Notes under the pieces: generated by a model
Seen by the model: only the letters and a program-made list of their open reading frames with translations
Databases searched by the model: none
Told to the model about the DNA's origin: nothing
Assembly: GCF_964355755.1 (NCBI RefSeq)
Contig: NC_092672.1
Location: 26,904,501 to 26,968,500, forward strand
DNA: 64,000 nucleotides
Origin: Antedon mediterranea
Taxonomy: Eukaryota; Echinodermata; Crinoidea; Comatulida; Antedonidae
Direction of reading: 5' to 3'
Position numbers and translations under genes: made by a program
Shown here: in pieces, positions 10,501 to 21,100 of the stretch
Layout of the letters: every line of letters begins with the position of its first letter
Numbering within the stretch: the first letter of the stretch is position 1

Positions 10501-12383
10501 TCTTTATTGACCAGAGGAATGACTTAACTATGTCGTATATAATTCCTACGTAAGTAAATATAACGTTACTAAACCACTTAGTATTTAACAAACATGCCTT
10601 TCGGTATCGCTGGACTAAAATTGAGCTTGTGGACTTTAAAAACACAGCCATGTATAGGCACTTATAGTATATTTTGAGGCTGGCATATGGTGTTTTATAT
10701 ATTGTAGTGTATTTCTGATGCTAAATACCATATTTTTAAAATACCATATTTATAACACTTAATATTCTGTAGACTACCAAGGAATTCCTTTTATAAGGTT
10801 ACTGCTTTTCAAACTAAATTTCAGCTAATAGCGAAAGTGCTAGAAAATAGGGCTATAGACAATTTGGCCTGTCCTATGTAGCTAGGTAAAAAAGGAACAA
10901 CCTTGCTAACGTTAATAATGAATATCTTTACAGATCTGAGACTGTAACAGTCGGTGGAACTGCTCAAAAAGGAAATTATAACGTGGACGTTGATTTTTCA
11001 GATAAGAAACGGATTATGGATGGTGCCTGTCGGATGATTCCAAATTTGAAAGTAATAAGATCTAAATACAAATCTTCCTCCAATTTAAGACTTAAATAAT
11101 AACTGATAAAATGAGTGAATAAATAAATAAGAGACCACTTTTCCGAATGGGATAAACACATGATTTATCAAGCCTGAAGCCCAAAAGTGTGATCGAAGTA
11201 TGATTTCAAGCAAAAAATAGTCAAATTTTGACTGCCAGCTAATATGGCTTTGGTTGCATTTAAACATTTATTTTGTCATTTTATAATTGAAAACATTATT
11301 TTTTTCGGTTTTTCTTTCCATGGAAGTGATTAACTTGTACACAACAAAATGGTCTATTTTATTAATCTTCATATTTTATGTTTTTGTGCACCTTTTTGGT
11401 TTGTATGGACCAATAATTTTTGGTAGAATCCTTACAAAAAACACTGATTTTCACCCATAAAGCCTTCAGAAACTATTAAACTATAGTCTATTAAAATAAT
11501 AGTCGATCTTAAATCAAATATTATCATTTAGAATTGTACATATATACGAGACTGGGTTGGTTTACGTCCCGGAAGAAGGTCTGTAAGACTTGAGAAAGAA
11601 ACAATGCATTTTAATGGGAAAAGAATTTCAGTGAGTATTTTTTGTTTTACACTGTATCATCAAATAGCACTACCCCAAACCCTTTTCCTCTATCTCCTCC
11701 TTAACTGCACAAACGATAATAGTATATGGCTATATCTGGTCAGAAATATTAATAGTATACAAACAAAATGAAAAACAAATAAAATCAGAATGATAAAGAT
11801 GAGGGTATTTATTTACTTCAACCATCTTTAAATATCTATGAGAATGAGAAAAGACAGATCCACCTGAGATTTGAACACAGAACCTTCTACTTGATATACA
11901 GTCGTTCCAACAATTAGACCACTGGGGCTTTGATGGTATTGTTCAAATTTGAATGGATAGCGAGAACACCTTCAGCGTGAAGAGCACAGTTTATTGTACA
12001 CATTACCAACCGAGATCAAATTGATACTCCCTTTCACTATGTCAATTCACGAAGCAGGATCTCTGAACCGGAAATTTTAGAATTTATTCTGTGCCTGCCC
12101 AAAACGAAATTGCAGTACCCGATTGTATATAAAGACACCACACTCATGAGGACGTAATTAAGAGGGCTGCAGTACATTTATTTAGTGTAACGTGACCCAC
12201 AATTCTATCAAATAAATCTACTTAGGTGTGTTATAAAATGGGATAAAATTCTTTGTTTTTCTACAGGTAATACATAACTATGGACATGGCGGGGCTGGAC
12301 TAACTCTTTCTTGGGGGTGTGCCAAAGATGTGGTGGCATTGATGAAACAGGATATCGCAAACAAAATAAGTTCTAGATTGTAA
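7040..12383 (+). CDS. DDO/DAO: D-amino-acid oxidase family flavoprotein (D-aspartate/D-amino-acid oxidase)
   Basis: FAD enzyme oxidising D-amino acids to 2-oxo acids, ammonia and H2O2 in peroxisomes. Ten coding exons agree in phase: 7040-7239, 7599-7710, 8368-8453, 8915-8980, 9558-9612, 10017-10118, 10476-10549, 10934-11051, 11532-11630, 12267-12383, giving 342 residues, the usual family length. Visible: Rossmann motif [12 protein letters not shown] (residues 8-19), FAD-contact [24 protein letters not shown], the lid with Tyr228 in [14 protein letters not shown], Arg283 in VGLRPGRR (equivalent to the substrate-carboxylate Arg), and [14 protein letters not shown]. The C-terminus SRL is a PTS1 import signal. 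FPVRGQV and QKGN look like D-aspartate oxidase, but the lid, the Ala where that enzyme has Arg in GGTRQKG, and GHGGAGLT look like D-amino-acid oxidase, so substrate preference is open. AATAAA occurs near 12689. Confidence 0.93.
7526..7566. repeat. (TA)n microsatellite in oxidase intron 1
   Basis: About 20 uninterrupted TA dinucleotides, ending some 30 bases before the exon 2 acceptor. Confidence 0.9.
9095..9455. repeat. GGTACC-containing minisatellite in oxidase intron 4
   Basis: About 13 imperfect tandem copies of a 25-30 bp unit of the type GGTACCAAGGTATGGTACCA followed by CTATTA. Copies vary in length and drift strongly. Each holds one or two GGTACC palindromes. It lies wholly inside the intron between exons 4 and 5. 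Confidence 0.85.
11846..11945 (-). repeat. tRNA-like SINE fragment in oxidase intron 9
   Basis: On the minus strand AGTGGTCTAATTGTTGGAAC resembles an A-box/D-arm and TGTTCAAATCTCA a B box at the right spacing. The stems are imperfect, so I read it as a SINE head rather than a tRNA gene. Confidence 0.35.
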
Positions 12384-12825
12384 AGATCATGTGAAAATGC
12401 AACATACTGTACATACAAGTTGTCTTTTATTTTTAAAATAACAGGAAATCATCATCTATATTGTTTGTAATAATTAGTCACTGGTTGGAGGTACACACCT
12501 AATTGGTGACAGTGGCTTAGGCTGCTTTTCTGCTTTCCTGGTAGCTAGTGACTATGATTTTATATTTTCTTCTTGCATCGTGTTTGTTAAATTTGTTGAT
12601 TTGTATTATATTTTGTAAAATGTATCTTTTGCCTTAATAATAATAATAATAATCTAGGAAAACTGTTGGGAAACTTGGGAAACTAATGAAATAAAATAAA
12701 ATAGTAACGCTTTCAAAGGTAGGAAAAGTTAAAATGCTGACATTTTAAAGTTGATTTGAATTTGTGTGTGAAATTTTTAAATTTTCTGTATATTATGGTG
12801 TGTTGAGTTGTGTAATTGTTCCTTT

Positions 12826-13290
12826 TGAGGATCAGTCTGGTCCATCTGGGAGATCAGTCTGGTTCATCTGGGAGATCAGTCTGGTTCATCTGGGAGATCA
12901 GTCTGGTTCATCTGGGAGATCAGTCTGGTTCATCTGGGAGATCAGTCTGGTTCATCTGAGAGATCAGTCTGTTTCATCTGAGAGATTAGTCTGTTCATCT
13001 GAGAGATCAGTCTGGTTCATCTGGGAGATCAGTCTGGTTCATCTGAGAGATCAGTCTGGTTCGTCTGAGAGATCAGTCTGGTTCGTCTGGGAGATCAGTC
13101 TGGTTCTTCTGGGAGATCAATCTGGTTCTTCTGGGAGATCAGTCTGGTTCATCTGGGAGATCAGTCTGGTTCATCTGGGAGATCAGTCTGGTTCATCTGG
13201 GAGATCAGTTTGGTTCATCAGGGAGATCAGTCTGGTTCTTCTGGGAGATCAGTCTGGTTCATATGGAAGATCAGTCTGGTTCATCTAAGG
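12826..13290. repeat. 22-bp minisatellite downstream of the oxidase
   Basis: About 21 tandem copies of GAGATCAGTCTGGTTCATCT plus GG, many identical. Because 22 is not a multiple of 3, the plus strand stays open for 174 codons with a 22-residue periodic translation (SVWFIW, EISLVHL, GDQSGSS in turn). That open frame is a by-product of the repeat, not evidence of a gene. Confidence 0.92.
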
Positions 13291-13845
13291 AAACAATTTG
13301 GTTCCTCCGAGTCTTTATATTGACGGGCATTAATTGAATTACTTATAGTTTTATAAGGTGTAGGTTAAGCCATATGTTATGCATATTTCAATAGCCATTG
13401 AACTTATTTTAACTAAAATATAAGATTAATATATATTTTCTATTTTGAATTTTAACAAATTATCTTAGTAAGTAAGAGTATAAGTAAGATTCTGAATTTT
13501 AAAAATGCAATTAAACTAAGAAATAAAGGTGTATACTGTAATGGTTTTTATTAGGTGGGAAAAATCAGTACATAAAGTACAGTGCAGTACATTTTTTAAC
13601 TATTCAGAAAAGGCTGAAGAAGTTAATCACGATTTACTGAAGTAACCTTACATGACTTTAATATATATGATTAAAATTATGAAAATCAAAATTATATTTC
13701 TGTGTTTATTTTATTTTAGTATCCAATACATACATTTGCTAGGTCATAGATCATGTAACAGTGAGTAGTAACAAAGATAATGGAGTGTAATGGTACATAA
13801 AAGGTGTTTTGATAAACATGTGGATGACATGGGTCTGATACATAC
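13291..13845. other. Intergenic, nothing recognised
   Basis: AT-rich sequence without coding or repeat signatures that I could support. Confidence 0.5.
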
Positions 13846-13925
13846 TGCCATTGCCTCATCCTTCATGTGGGACATACAGATGTTGATCCTGTGAACATAC
13901 AATGCATATGTACATGATACAGACC
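13846..13925 (+). mobile_element. SINE central-domain fragment
   Basis: CTGCCATTGCCTCATCCTTC, then a GGGACATACAG block and GATCCTGTGAACATAC, match the central part of the SINE at 50.9-51.4 kb (CATTGCCTCATCCTTCCGAT, GGTCCTGTGTAC). The promoter head is missing. Confidence 0.5.
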
Positions 13926-15174
13926 TTGGAATGATGCATTAAAACTGTTTATGGATTGTACAGTTATTTTTTATATTTTTGTTACTGCAATAATGTTTCT
14001 TTAATTCTATTAAAGGGGGCTCCTGTATATTAGTTAAGAATGTTTGCCACACAAGCTTTTATCACTATATTTTCCTCTATGTATCTTGGTTATTCCTCTG
14101 TGGTTGGAGATAGTATTTCATTCGATAAAGGATTAACTGCTCTATTCAACTTAGCGCCATCTCATTAAATAGAGCAGTCATCAACTCATGAAATATTCTC
14201 AACATTCAACTCATAAACATTCATTTTGTATTTTGATTTACAAACAGCATAAATGAATCAGAATAAGTATTTGTTCTTCTGAAGTCTATTTTAATAGTAC
14301 AATAGCATAAATGAGCAACTCTGTCACGTGAGGACTACACTGATCAATTTATGTACAAAATAGTACATTCCTAAATGAGAAAAATGTCTGAACCATGAAC
14401 CTTTGATTTTTAAACAGAACCCTTCATTTTTGACACTTTTTTGTTTAATGATCGAATGGAAATACTCCATACGACCAACTCCTATTAATGGGACACCCTG
14501 AAAACCTCACTGTCTATACTATCAAGACAGTTTTACAACAAATGTGTGATGTGCCCATATATGTCCATATAATGGTACACTTTTTTTGTCACATAATTCA
14601 ATTCACATTTATTTAGCAACATAAATTTTACATTACAGGGATTTTAGTAATTGTCTGTAGTCGTAGGACCCTTTAGAAAAAACAAATATATCACAAAGAA
14701 AAGTTGGGGAAAAAAAAAAAATAAGCTAAAGTATAAATACATATAATATAAAACGAACTAAAGTTTAATAGTGTAGACATAGGCCTATTGTTGGGTGCCC
14801 TTATATAATATTAATAGGGGTTCCACTGTGCAGTGTAAATGAGCAAATGTCTACCAAAAATACACTAATACTATACCAATACAGTAGCAAAATTGCATTT
14901 GTTACAGATCGTTTTCTTTTGGCAATATCATATAAATGAGTGGCGTTTATGAACAACAACAATCCTCCATTTTGTACTAAAAAAATAGTTTATAGCTCAG
15001 AGATACACGTAATCAAAGTTACTCAGAGTGTTTCAAAGCAATTAGTGTTTTCAGCGACTCTGTTGATAGGTAAAAAGTGTTCACTTTCCACTTGATAATG
15101 ATTGCTATTTTGCGAGCGGATCACACCGTAAAGATTCTTAGATAGGAGAGAGATACTGTATGCTAATTTTTACT
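13926..15174. other. Intergenic between convergent genes
   Basis: Lies between the 3' ends of the oxidase (+) and DGCR8 (-). AT-rich, with one A-run; no gene recognised. Confidence 0.5.
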
Positions 15175-15278
15175 CTGAGCTATCTCCCCCTGGTCAATTC
15201 CCCACCAGGACGAACGACATAAACGGCTGAGCTATCTCCCCCTGGTCAATTCCCCACCAGGACGAACGACATAAACGG
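15175..15278. repeat. Perfect 52-bp tandem duplication
   Basis: Two adjacent, essentially identical 52-base copies, each beginning CTGAGCTATCTCCCCCTGGT and ending GACATAAACGG. The GC content is much higher than the surroundings. Each copy contains CCTGGTCAATTCCCCACCAGG, able to form a small hairpin (CCTGGT/ACCAGG). Confidence 0.8.
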
Positions 15279-15860
15279 AGAGGACACAGTTATACATGCA
15301 CACTTAATTCATTGAGGTATTATGTACAGTAACAATATATAAATGAGTTGTAGAACTTGAAATAATCATAGAGGTTTTTACAACTACAAAGTCAACAACT
15401 AGATGCTAATGAAATGATGCAAACAGAGACTCCTCACAATAACTACCTTATCTGTTGCTGTTTCTGTATAATACTGATTAAAACATATTATGAAGAAAAG
15501 CATACATGGTATCTTTTTGAGCCGTGATTGTGTTAAAGATGACCCTCTAGTTGCATTACTGTACCAATACCTCTATGATATTAATACATTACAATCATTT
15601 TTATTATGGTAGCAACAAATATAAATGAGAATGATCTATCATATATTAACAATAAATGAGAAAATACCCAGTTAAGAATTGTTATTTTCTTTGTTTCACA
15701 AATCAGTTGAGTTCAGAGTCCACTCATTAAAGAACCAATCCATGTTTTGAAACATGAGTCAAACTCTCTTAACACCTCAACTCTCATACAAAATTAAGAA
15801 ACACAACAAGTTGTGGAGGATTTGAAGCCACAACCTGTTCAACTACAGCATTGTGTACAA

Positions 15861-15889
15861 ACGTATGATATATTTAATATATCATACGT
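15861..15889. repeat. Perfect 29-base palindrome
   Basis: A 14-base arm beginning ACGTATGATATATT is followed by one central base and its exact reverse complement. It is AT-rich and may be fortuitous. Confidence 0.7.
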
Positions 15890-17284
15890 GACCTACCAAC
15901 CTTACATTTACATTCAGATAAATAATACACAAACAAGTTTTTACAGAAATTCTTACCAAATGCACTCAACAAACCAAATAGCTGAACTTAACGTATGGAA
16001 AATCAAACATAAAGATCCTTTACAAATAAATATAGTAAAGAAAAATATTCTAAGTAAAAAGTATTTTATACCAGTTCCTTTTTAAGTTACCACTTACATT
16101 AAACAACATAAAAACCAGCACACTCAAGAAAGTACAATAACAATTGAATTAAATATCTCACATTATGCCAGCAAGTTAATTAATTAAACATAATATAACA
16201 AGAACACCTTTTATAACTCAAATAGTAAACAACATAAATATTTATATAAATAACCATACAAAATAAAAAACTAATACTATAAAAATTATTTGGCAATAAA
16301 CTCAAATAATAGCCAGTTCTATGAAACAATGTTGGTATTATTTTTTAACTAAATTTTTAATTAATAACATTTCACATAACATATTGATTGCAAACATAGC
16401 TCGGGGCTTAGAAGGTTTGAACAAAACCACTTTTTTTCCCTAATGTGCAAGTCCTAGCAGAAAAGGTTATACACATGTTTAACTAGCCTAGTTAATGTTG
16501 ATTTTGCCCTTTTGTGCGAAGAATGTGCTCTTTTGTGAAAAAAAAAGTTCCCCCTCATAAAAATCAAATTCATTATTAAAAATAGGCCTCAAGCATACAA
16601 TAAATGGCATTTTAACTATAAACATTTCTTGGAGAAGACAACAGATTCAGCTTTAATCCTTCAGTAATTAATAAATGATTTCTTATAATTATTGTTAGAT
16701 ATATTTAAAAATAAATACAAATTTCAAATTGTTGACAATGCCAGTGAATGTATTTTTTGCAGTACTAAGCGCAATATAATATATGACATAAAAAAACTTT
16801 TAGACTATCACATCAGTCAAATCTCGTCTAGCTTATTCACTAAAAATACTTGTAGTGTAGTAACTTTTCTATCTGTATGAATTGATTTGCAGTCAACAAT
16901 TTATACACATGCATAGACCAAAGTTGTGGAAAGAATTCACATGTACTGGCGGTAATAAACTGAATATTTTGGAAATAAATAATAAATTTGTAAATAAACA
17001 CGTTAAAAAACACTAATTATCGCTTTATGAACAACACTAAAATGTATATAGAAATGATGTTTCTTTTTAAAGTTTATTTTATTTATGTTTTATTTTTAGT
17101 TTTTATGTAAAATGGTCCTTCAAAAACAGAATTGTAAATTTGTTTATAGAAGATCCTTGCCTTCAATTGTATATTGTAATTGTAAAATTATAAACGGTGA
17201 CTAAGTCAATGTGAATAAATGAATTTAATTCATTCTGATATAATATTTTGAATATAACTTCTTTTTTCCATTTACAATACTAAG

Positions 17285-17540
17285 ATTCAATTGTTCATTT
17301 AGTATTGCTGGTCCTAAATTATGGAATGTGCTTAAGGCTAATTTATGTGCATATCAAAACATTTTACTTTTAAATAAATATGTTAAACATTATCTTTTAT
17401 CTAATTATAATTACTATCTCTTATTGTTTATATGCAAAATATGTGTTTCTTTCTGCATTAACGTAAAACTTTGTAACTTTAAATTACTCATATTATATTG
17501 TATCTATCCCCGGGTAATTTTGAGACAATTTCTTTGAACT
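17285..17540 (+). pseudogene. LINE reverse-transcriptase C-terminal relic
   Basis: A plus-strand frame reads SFSIAGPKLWNVLKANL, then an alternating Leu/Lys stretch KYVKHYLLSNYN. The 'f-s-x-x-G-P-K-L-W-N' tail followed by an FKKxLKxxLL-like helix is typical of the end of CR1/Rex-type LINE reverse transcriptases. Upstream domains are absent. Confidence 0.5.
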
Positions 17541-17882
17541 TTGAATTATGATCCAAGTCAATAGAATATGGCCAATCCTATCCTCATGCATTATTATGTC
17601 AAATTGTTATTATTTTGTTCCATTTGTTAAATAAATGGTAAAAAATGCTGAATGTAAATAAGAGCAACTTATCTGTTTTGGCTTATATCTTTAATTTGCT
17701 TTTGCCGATACTGATTTTGCCAAATAAATGCTGTTATCAAGTATAAATAAGTACAGGGCAAGCCTACTGTCAACTGGTTTAAATAATTAGTATTGCAATT
17801 GTTTTTTTGTTAATCAAAGTACTTTTGTATTTTGTGTTCCAAAAACTGGACACACACTTTTATGAACAAATAAATACATATT

Positions 17883-17888
17883 TTTATT
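17883..17888 (-). promoter_or_regulatory. Candidate DGCR8 polyadenylation signal
   Basis: AATAAA on the minus strand, about 300 bases beyond the DGCR8 stop codon. Other A-rich hexamers occur nearby, so the site used is uncertain. Confidence 0.4.
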
Positions 17889-18181
17889 TTATAATATTAA
17901 ATACAAAAATTAATTTAATTAAAAAATTAATCATTCCAGTTGATAATAAAAAATAATAAAAATTGATTGCAAATTTTTCTCAATGTAGTTTAGTATAAAG
18001 TACAGATTACGTTAGAGTAGGACAAAACATTTGACCAATTTCATCTTTATAAAAGGAATAAATTGAGATTTTTTGGGTAAACTCATTCCTGAGGGAATTC
18101 CTGACAGAAATGATAAATAAGAATTGGCAAAAAATAATTATTTTTATATAATTATAATTGAAATTATTTCATAAACTGTTT

Positions 18182-21100
18182 TTAATCATCGCTATCATTT
18201 TCTTCATGTTCATGAGATGTACATTTTCCTTTTTCTACATTTTTCCTTGTTTCTGGCAACTTTTCCTTACTTTCAACTTCTTTCATGTTAAATTTATCAC
18301 CATACATTTTTAGCATCTCTACTTTCAGCTTGTTTAGAATCTTTTCATTTGGTTTGTTCTTCGTCTTTGCTTGTAACTCTATTATACTCTGCTCTGCTTC
18401 CTAATAAATAAACAGAAGTGGTTTTTGAACATTAAATGTGGATACAAATTATATTCAAACACAGACTGTAAGTGGGTTGAAAGTTCAAGCCCTAAACCAT
18501 TTTAAACACGCAGCATACAACTGATTTGTTAAAACTGGAGAACCTTGGCTTTTTAAATCACAAGAACCATTTTTGGTTGAAAGACTTTTGACATGTTACT
18601 ACCGTCACACGTTGTCTTTGCATTGTCAGAGAATTGCGTACATAAAATTCTCATTACATACATATACATACATAGTTATTTCATCATGTTTGTAGTATAC
18701 AAACTTTTCTTTATAGATCTTAATATTAAGAGAATCCCAGTATAGCAAAACCCAACAATTACAGGACCTAAGAAACTGTCACCTAATAAGTGGTGACCAC
18801 AGAGTGTTATAAAAGTACAATTCGAAAGACTTTATGTGTGTCCCTGTTACGGGTGCAGGTCAAGTCGGCCCCAAACCGTCTCGGCCAAAGTCAAGTCGGC
18901 CCCACGTCAAGTCGGCCCCAAGTCAACTCGGCCTCAAGTCAACTCGGCCTCACGTCAACTCGGCCAAAAACTAATCGGTCAACTCGGCCACAATAAAGTA
19001 TGGAACGCAAAAAGTGCTTAATATTATTACAATTCTTACTATCCACGTTTAAAAAAAAATGAAGAAATAAAAAATATAATATCATATAAAAAAATGAACT
19101 CATTGCCGAAATGAATAGAAGTACCCGCGTGTTACAAAAAACACGTGCAGGTACCGTATTTTAGGAAATCGAAGACGGAGGCCTACGTTCCACCATTTGG
19201 CCATAGAAAAAATGATCGTGCATGATTTGCGTTTTTAAAAAAGGGGAATCCCCCGGTCAGCGAAAACACATAGCAGTTGTAGATATCGAAAAAGCTGGCA
19301 AACGCACAGGGAGGCTCAGCTACGAAATTTTATTAAACGTAAATAAAGGAAAGTTGGTGAAATCATTCCTATTTTTTTTGCTAAATATATTATTGTCTAA
19401 ATAATAATATTCATTAAAAGTCAGAATTATTCATAGTTAAAAAATTGTGAAGAAATATTATTTTATCAATCCCCTTCATTTGCACTTTTTGCGTTCCATA
19501 CTTTAATGGGCCGAGTTGACCGATTATTTTTTGGCCGAGTTGACGTGAGGCCGAGTTGACTTGAGGCCGAGTTGACTTGCGGCCGAGTTGACTTGAGGCC
19601 GACTTGACTTGGGGCCGACTTGACTTTGGCCGAGACGGTTTAGGGCCGACTTGGATCGAAACCCCTGTTACACTTTGTAACCATTGAGATAAGTATAGCA
19701 TACTTATAGCCGCTTGTACAGGATTAAAATATTATTTTTCAATTGTAAATTTAAAATGAACACTTACTTGCCCAGCTCAAATCCGATTTAAATGCTCAAA
19801 TCACACATTTCCTAATTCAATGTATGTTCTCAAATATCTTAATAGATTCCCATACAGTAAACGCCTTTTAACAGAACGCTTTCTGGACCATAGAAAGTGT
19901 CCGCTTTATAGGGGATTTCTTTGTCCACTGTAACGCTAAAACATATATTTTCTCTTTTACAGGCAAGTGTCCCCTTAAAGATGTATTGTCTCCCAAAAAA
20001 AAATATTTTTTTGTTGAATATGCCATTTTAATGTCACAAAATAGTGAAAACAAAAATTGAATCGGAAAAATGTATTTACCTGAAAATAACTGTAGTTTAA
20101 AGCAAAAAATAGTTGAATTGGCTGTCAGCCAATGGGTTTTTGGTTAAATTTGACGATTATTTGTCATTTAATTTTAAAAGTCTGATTTAATTAATCTTAA
20201 TCATATTTTTTCATGTTATTGGGGGACAATACATCTTTAATAGGGTTCCCCTTGAATATGGGTTGACGGTAGTGTTAAAATATATATATAATATTTCCTT
20301 ATTTCACAGGAAAGTGTCCCTTAATAGGGTTTCCCCTGAATATTGGTTAACTGTTATATTCCCTCTTGTTAATTTCACAGGAAAGTGTCCCTTAATAGGG
20401 TTTCCCTGAATATTGGTTAACTGTTATATTCCCTCTTGTTAATTTCACAGGAAAGTGTCCCTTAATTGAGGTGTTCCAAATCAAAAATCATCACTCATTC
20501 AAGTCATACCTTTTTCTCTTTGTTCCTAATAGACGCTCCTTTCTTATATATCTTAATAAGTGAACCCCAGTACTTTAGATGTGGGTGGAGTAATTTCAGA
20601 ATCTTTTGGGCACCATGTTGTTTACCAACCTTCTTATTCTTACATTGACCCTGAAAAAATAAAAAATTAAAGATTAAAAAGTGCTTTAATATCCTATTTC
20701 TTTTAAATAAGGCATTTTTAGTAGTACTGAATTTACAATATAAATATATTTTGTTTATTTTATATGCAGTCAACAGTGAGAGATTGCCAATTACAGGATG
20801 AATGAATCGTGAATTACAACCCTGACACAAAGTCAGGATTAAACCTTGGGATTGGAAGGCAAGAATGTGACCCACCAATCTACAGCTTCACTACATGCAC
20901 ACATCTGATCTAGTGGAATATGCTGGAGAAACATAATTAACCAGTTTTATAAGAGATAGTAAACAGGCCTTTTGTCTTCTAGGAAACTATTTTTAACATT
21001 GAGACATGTGACTAGAGTAAAAGTATAAATGTTAGAAATTACTTACAGTGACAACGTGTTGGCCAAAGGTCAAAGTGTATGTGCTTCGTTGGTGTTTACT

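Noticed and set aside
12764-13288. 174-codon open frame with 22-residue repeats
   Set aside because: It is the translation of a 22-bp minisatellite; all three frames stay open because 22 is not divisible by 3. No splice sites or family similarity.
15865-15889. CRISPR-like or phage-type structures
   Set aside because: No spaced identical repeats with unique spacers exist; this is eukaryotic DNA and the palindrome stands alone.
18790-19021. Open frames rich in [10 protein letters not shown] and similar repeats
   Set aside because: They are translations of the GGCCGAGTTGACTT motif array of the foldback element.
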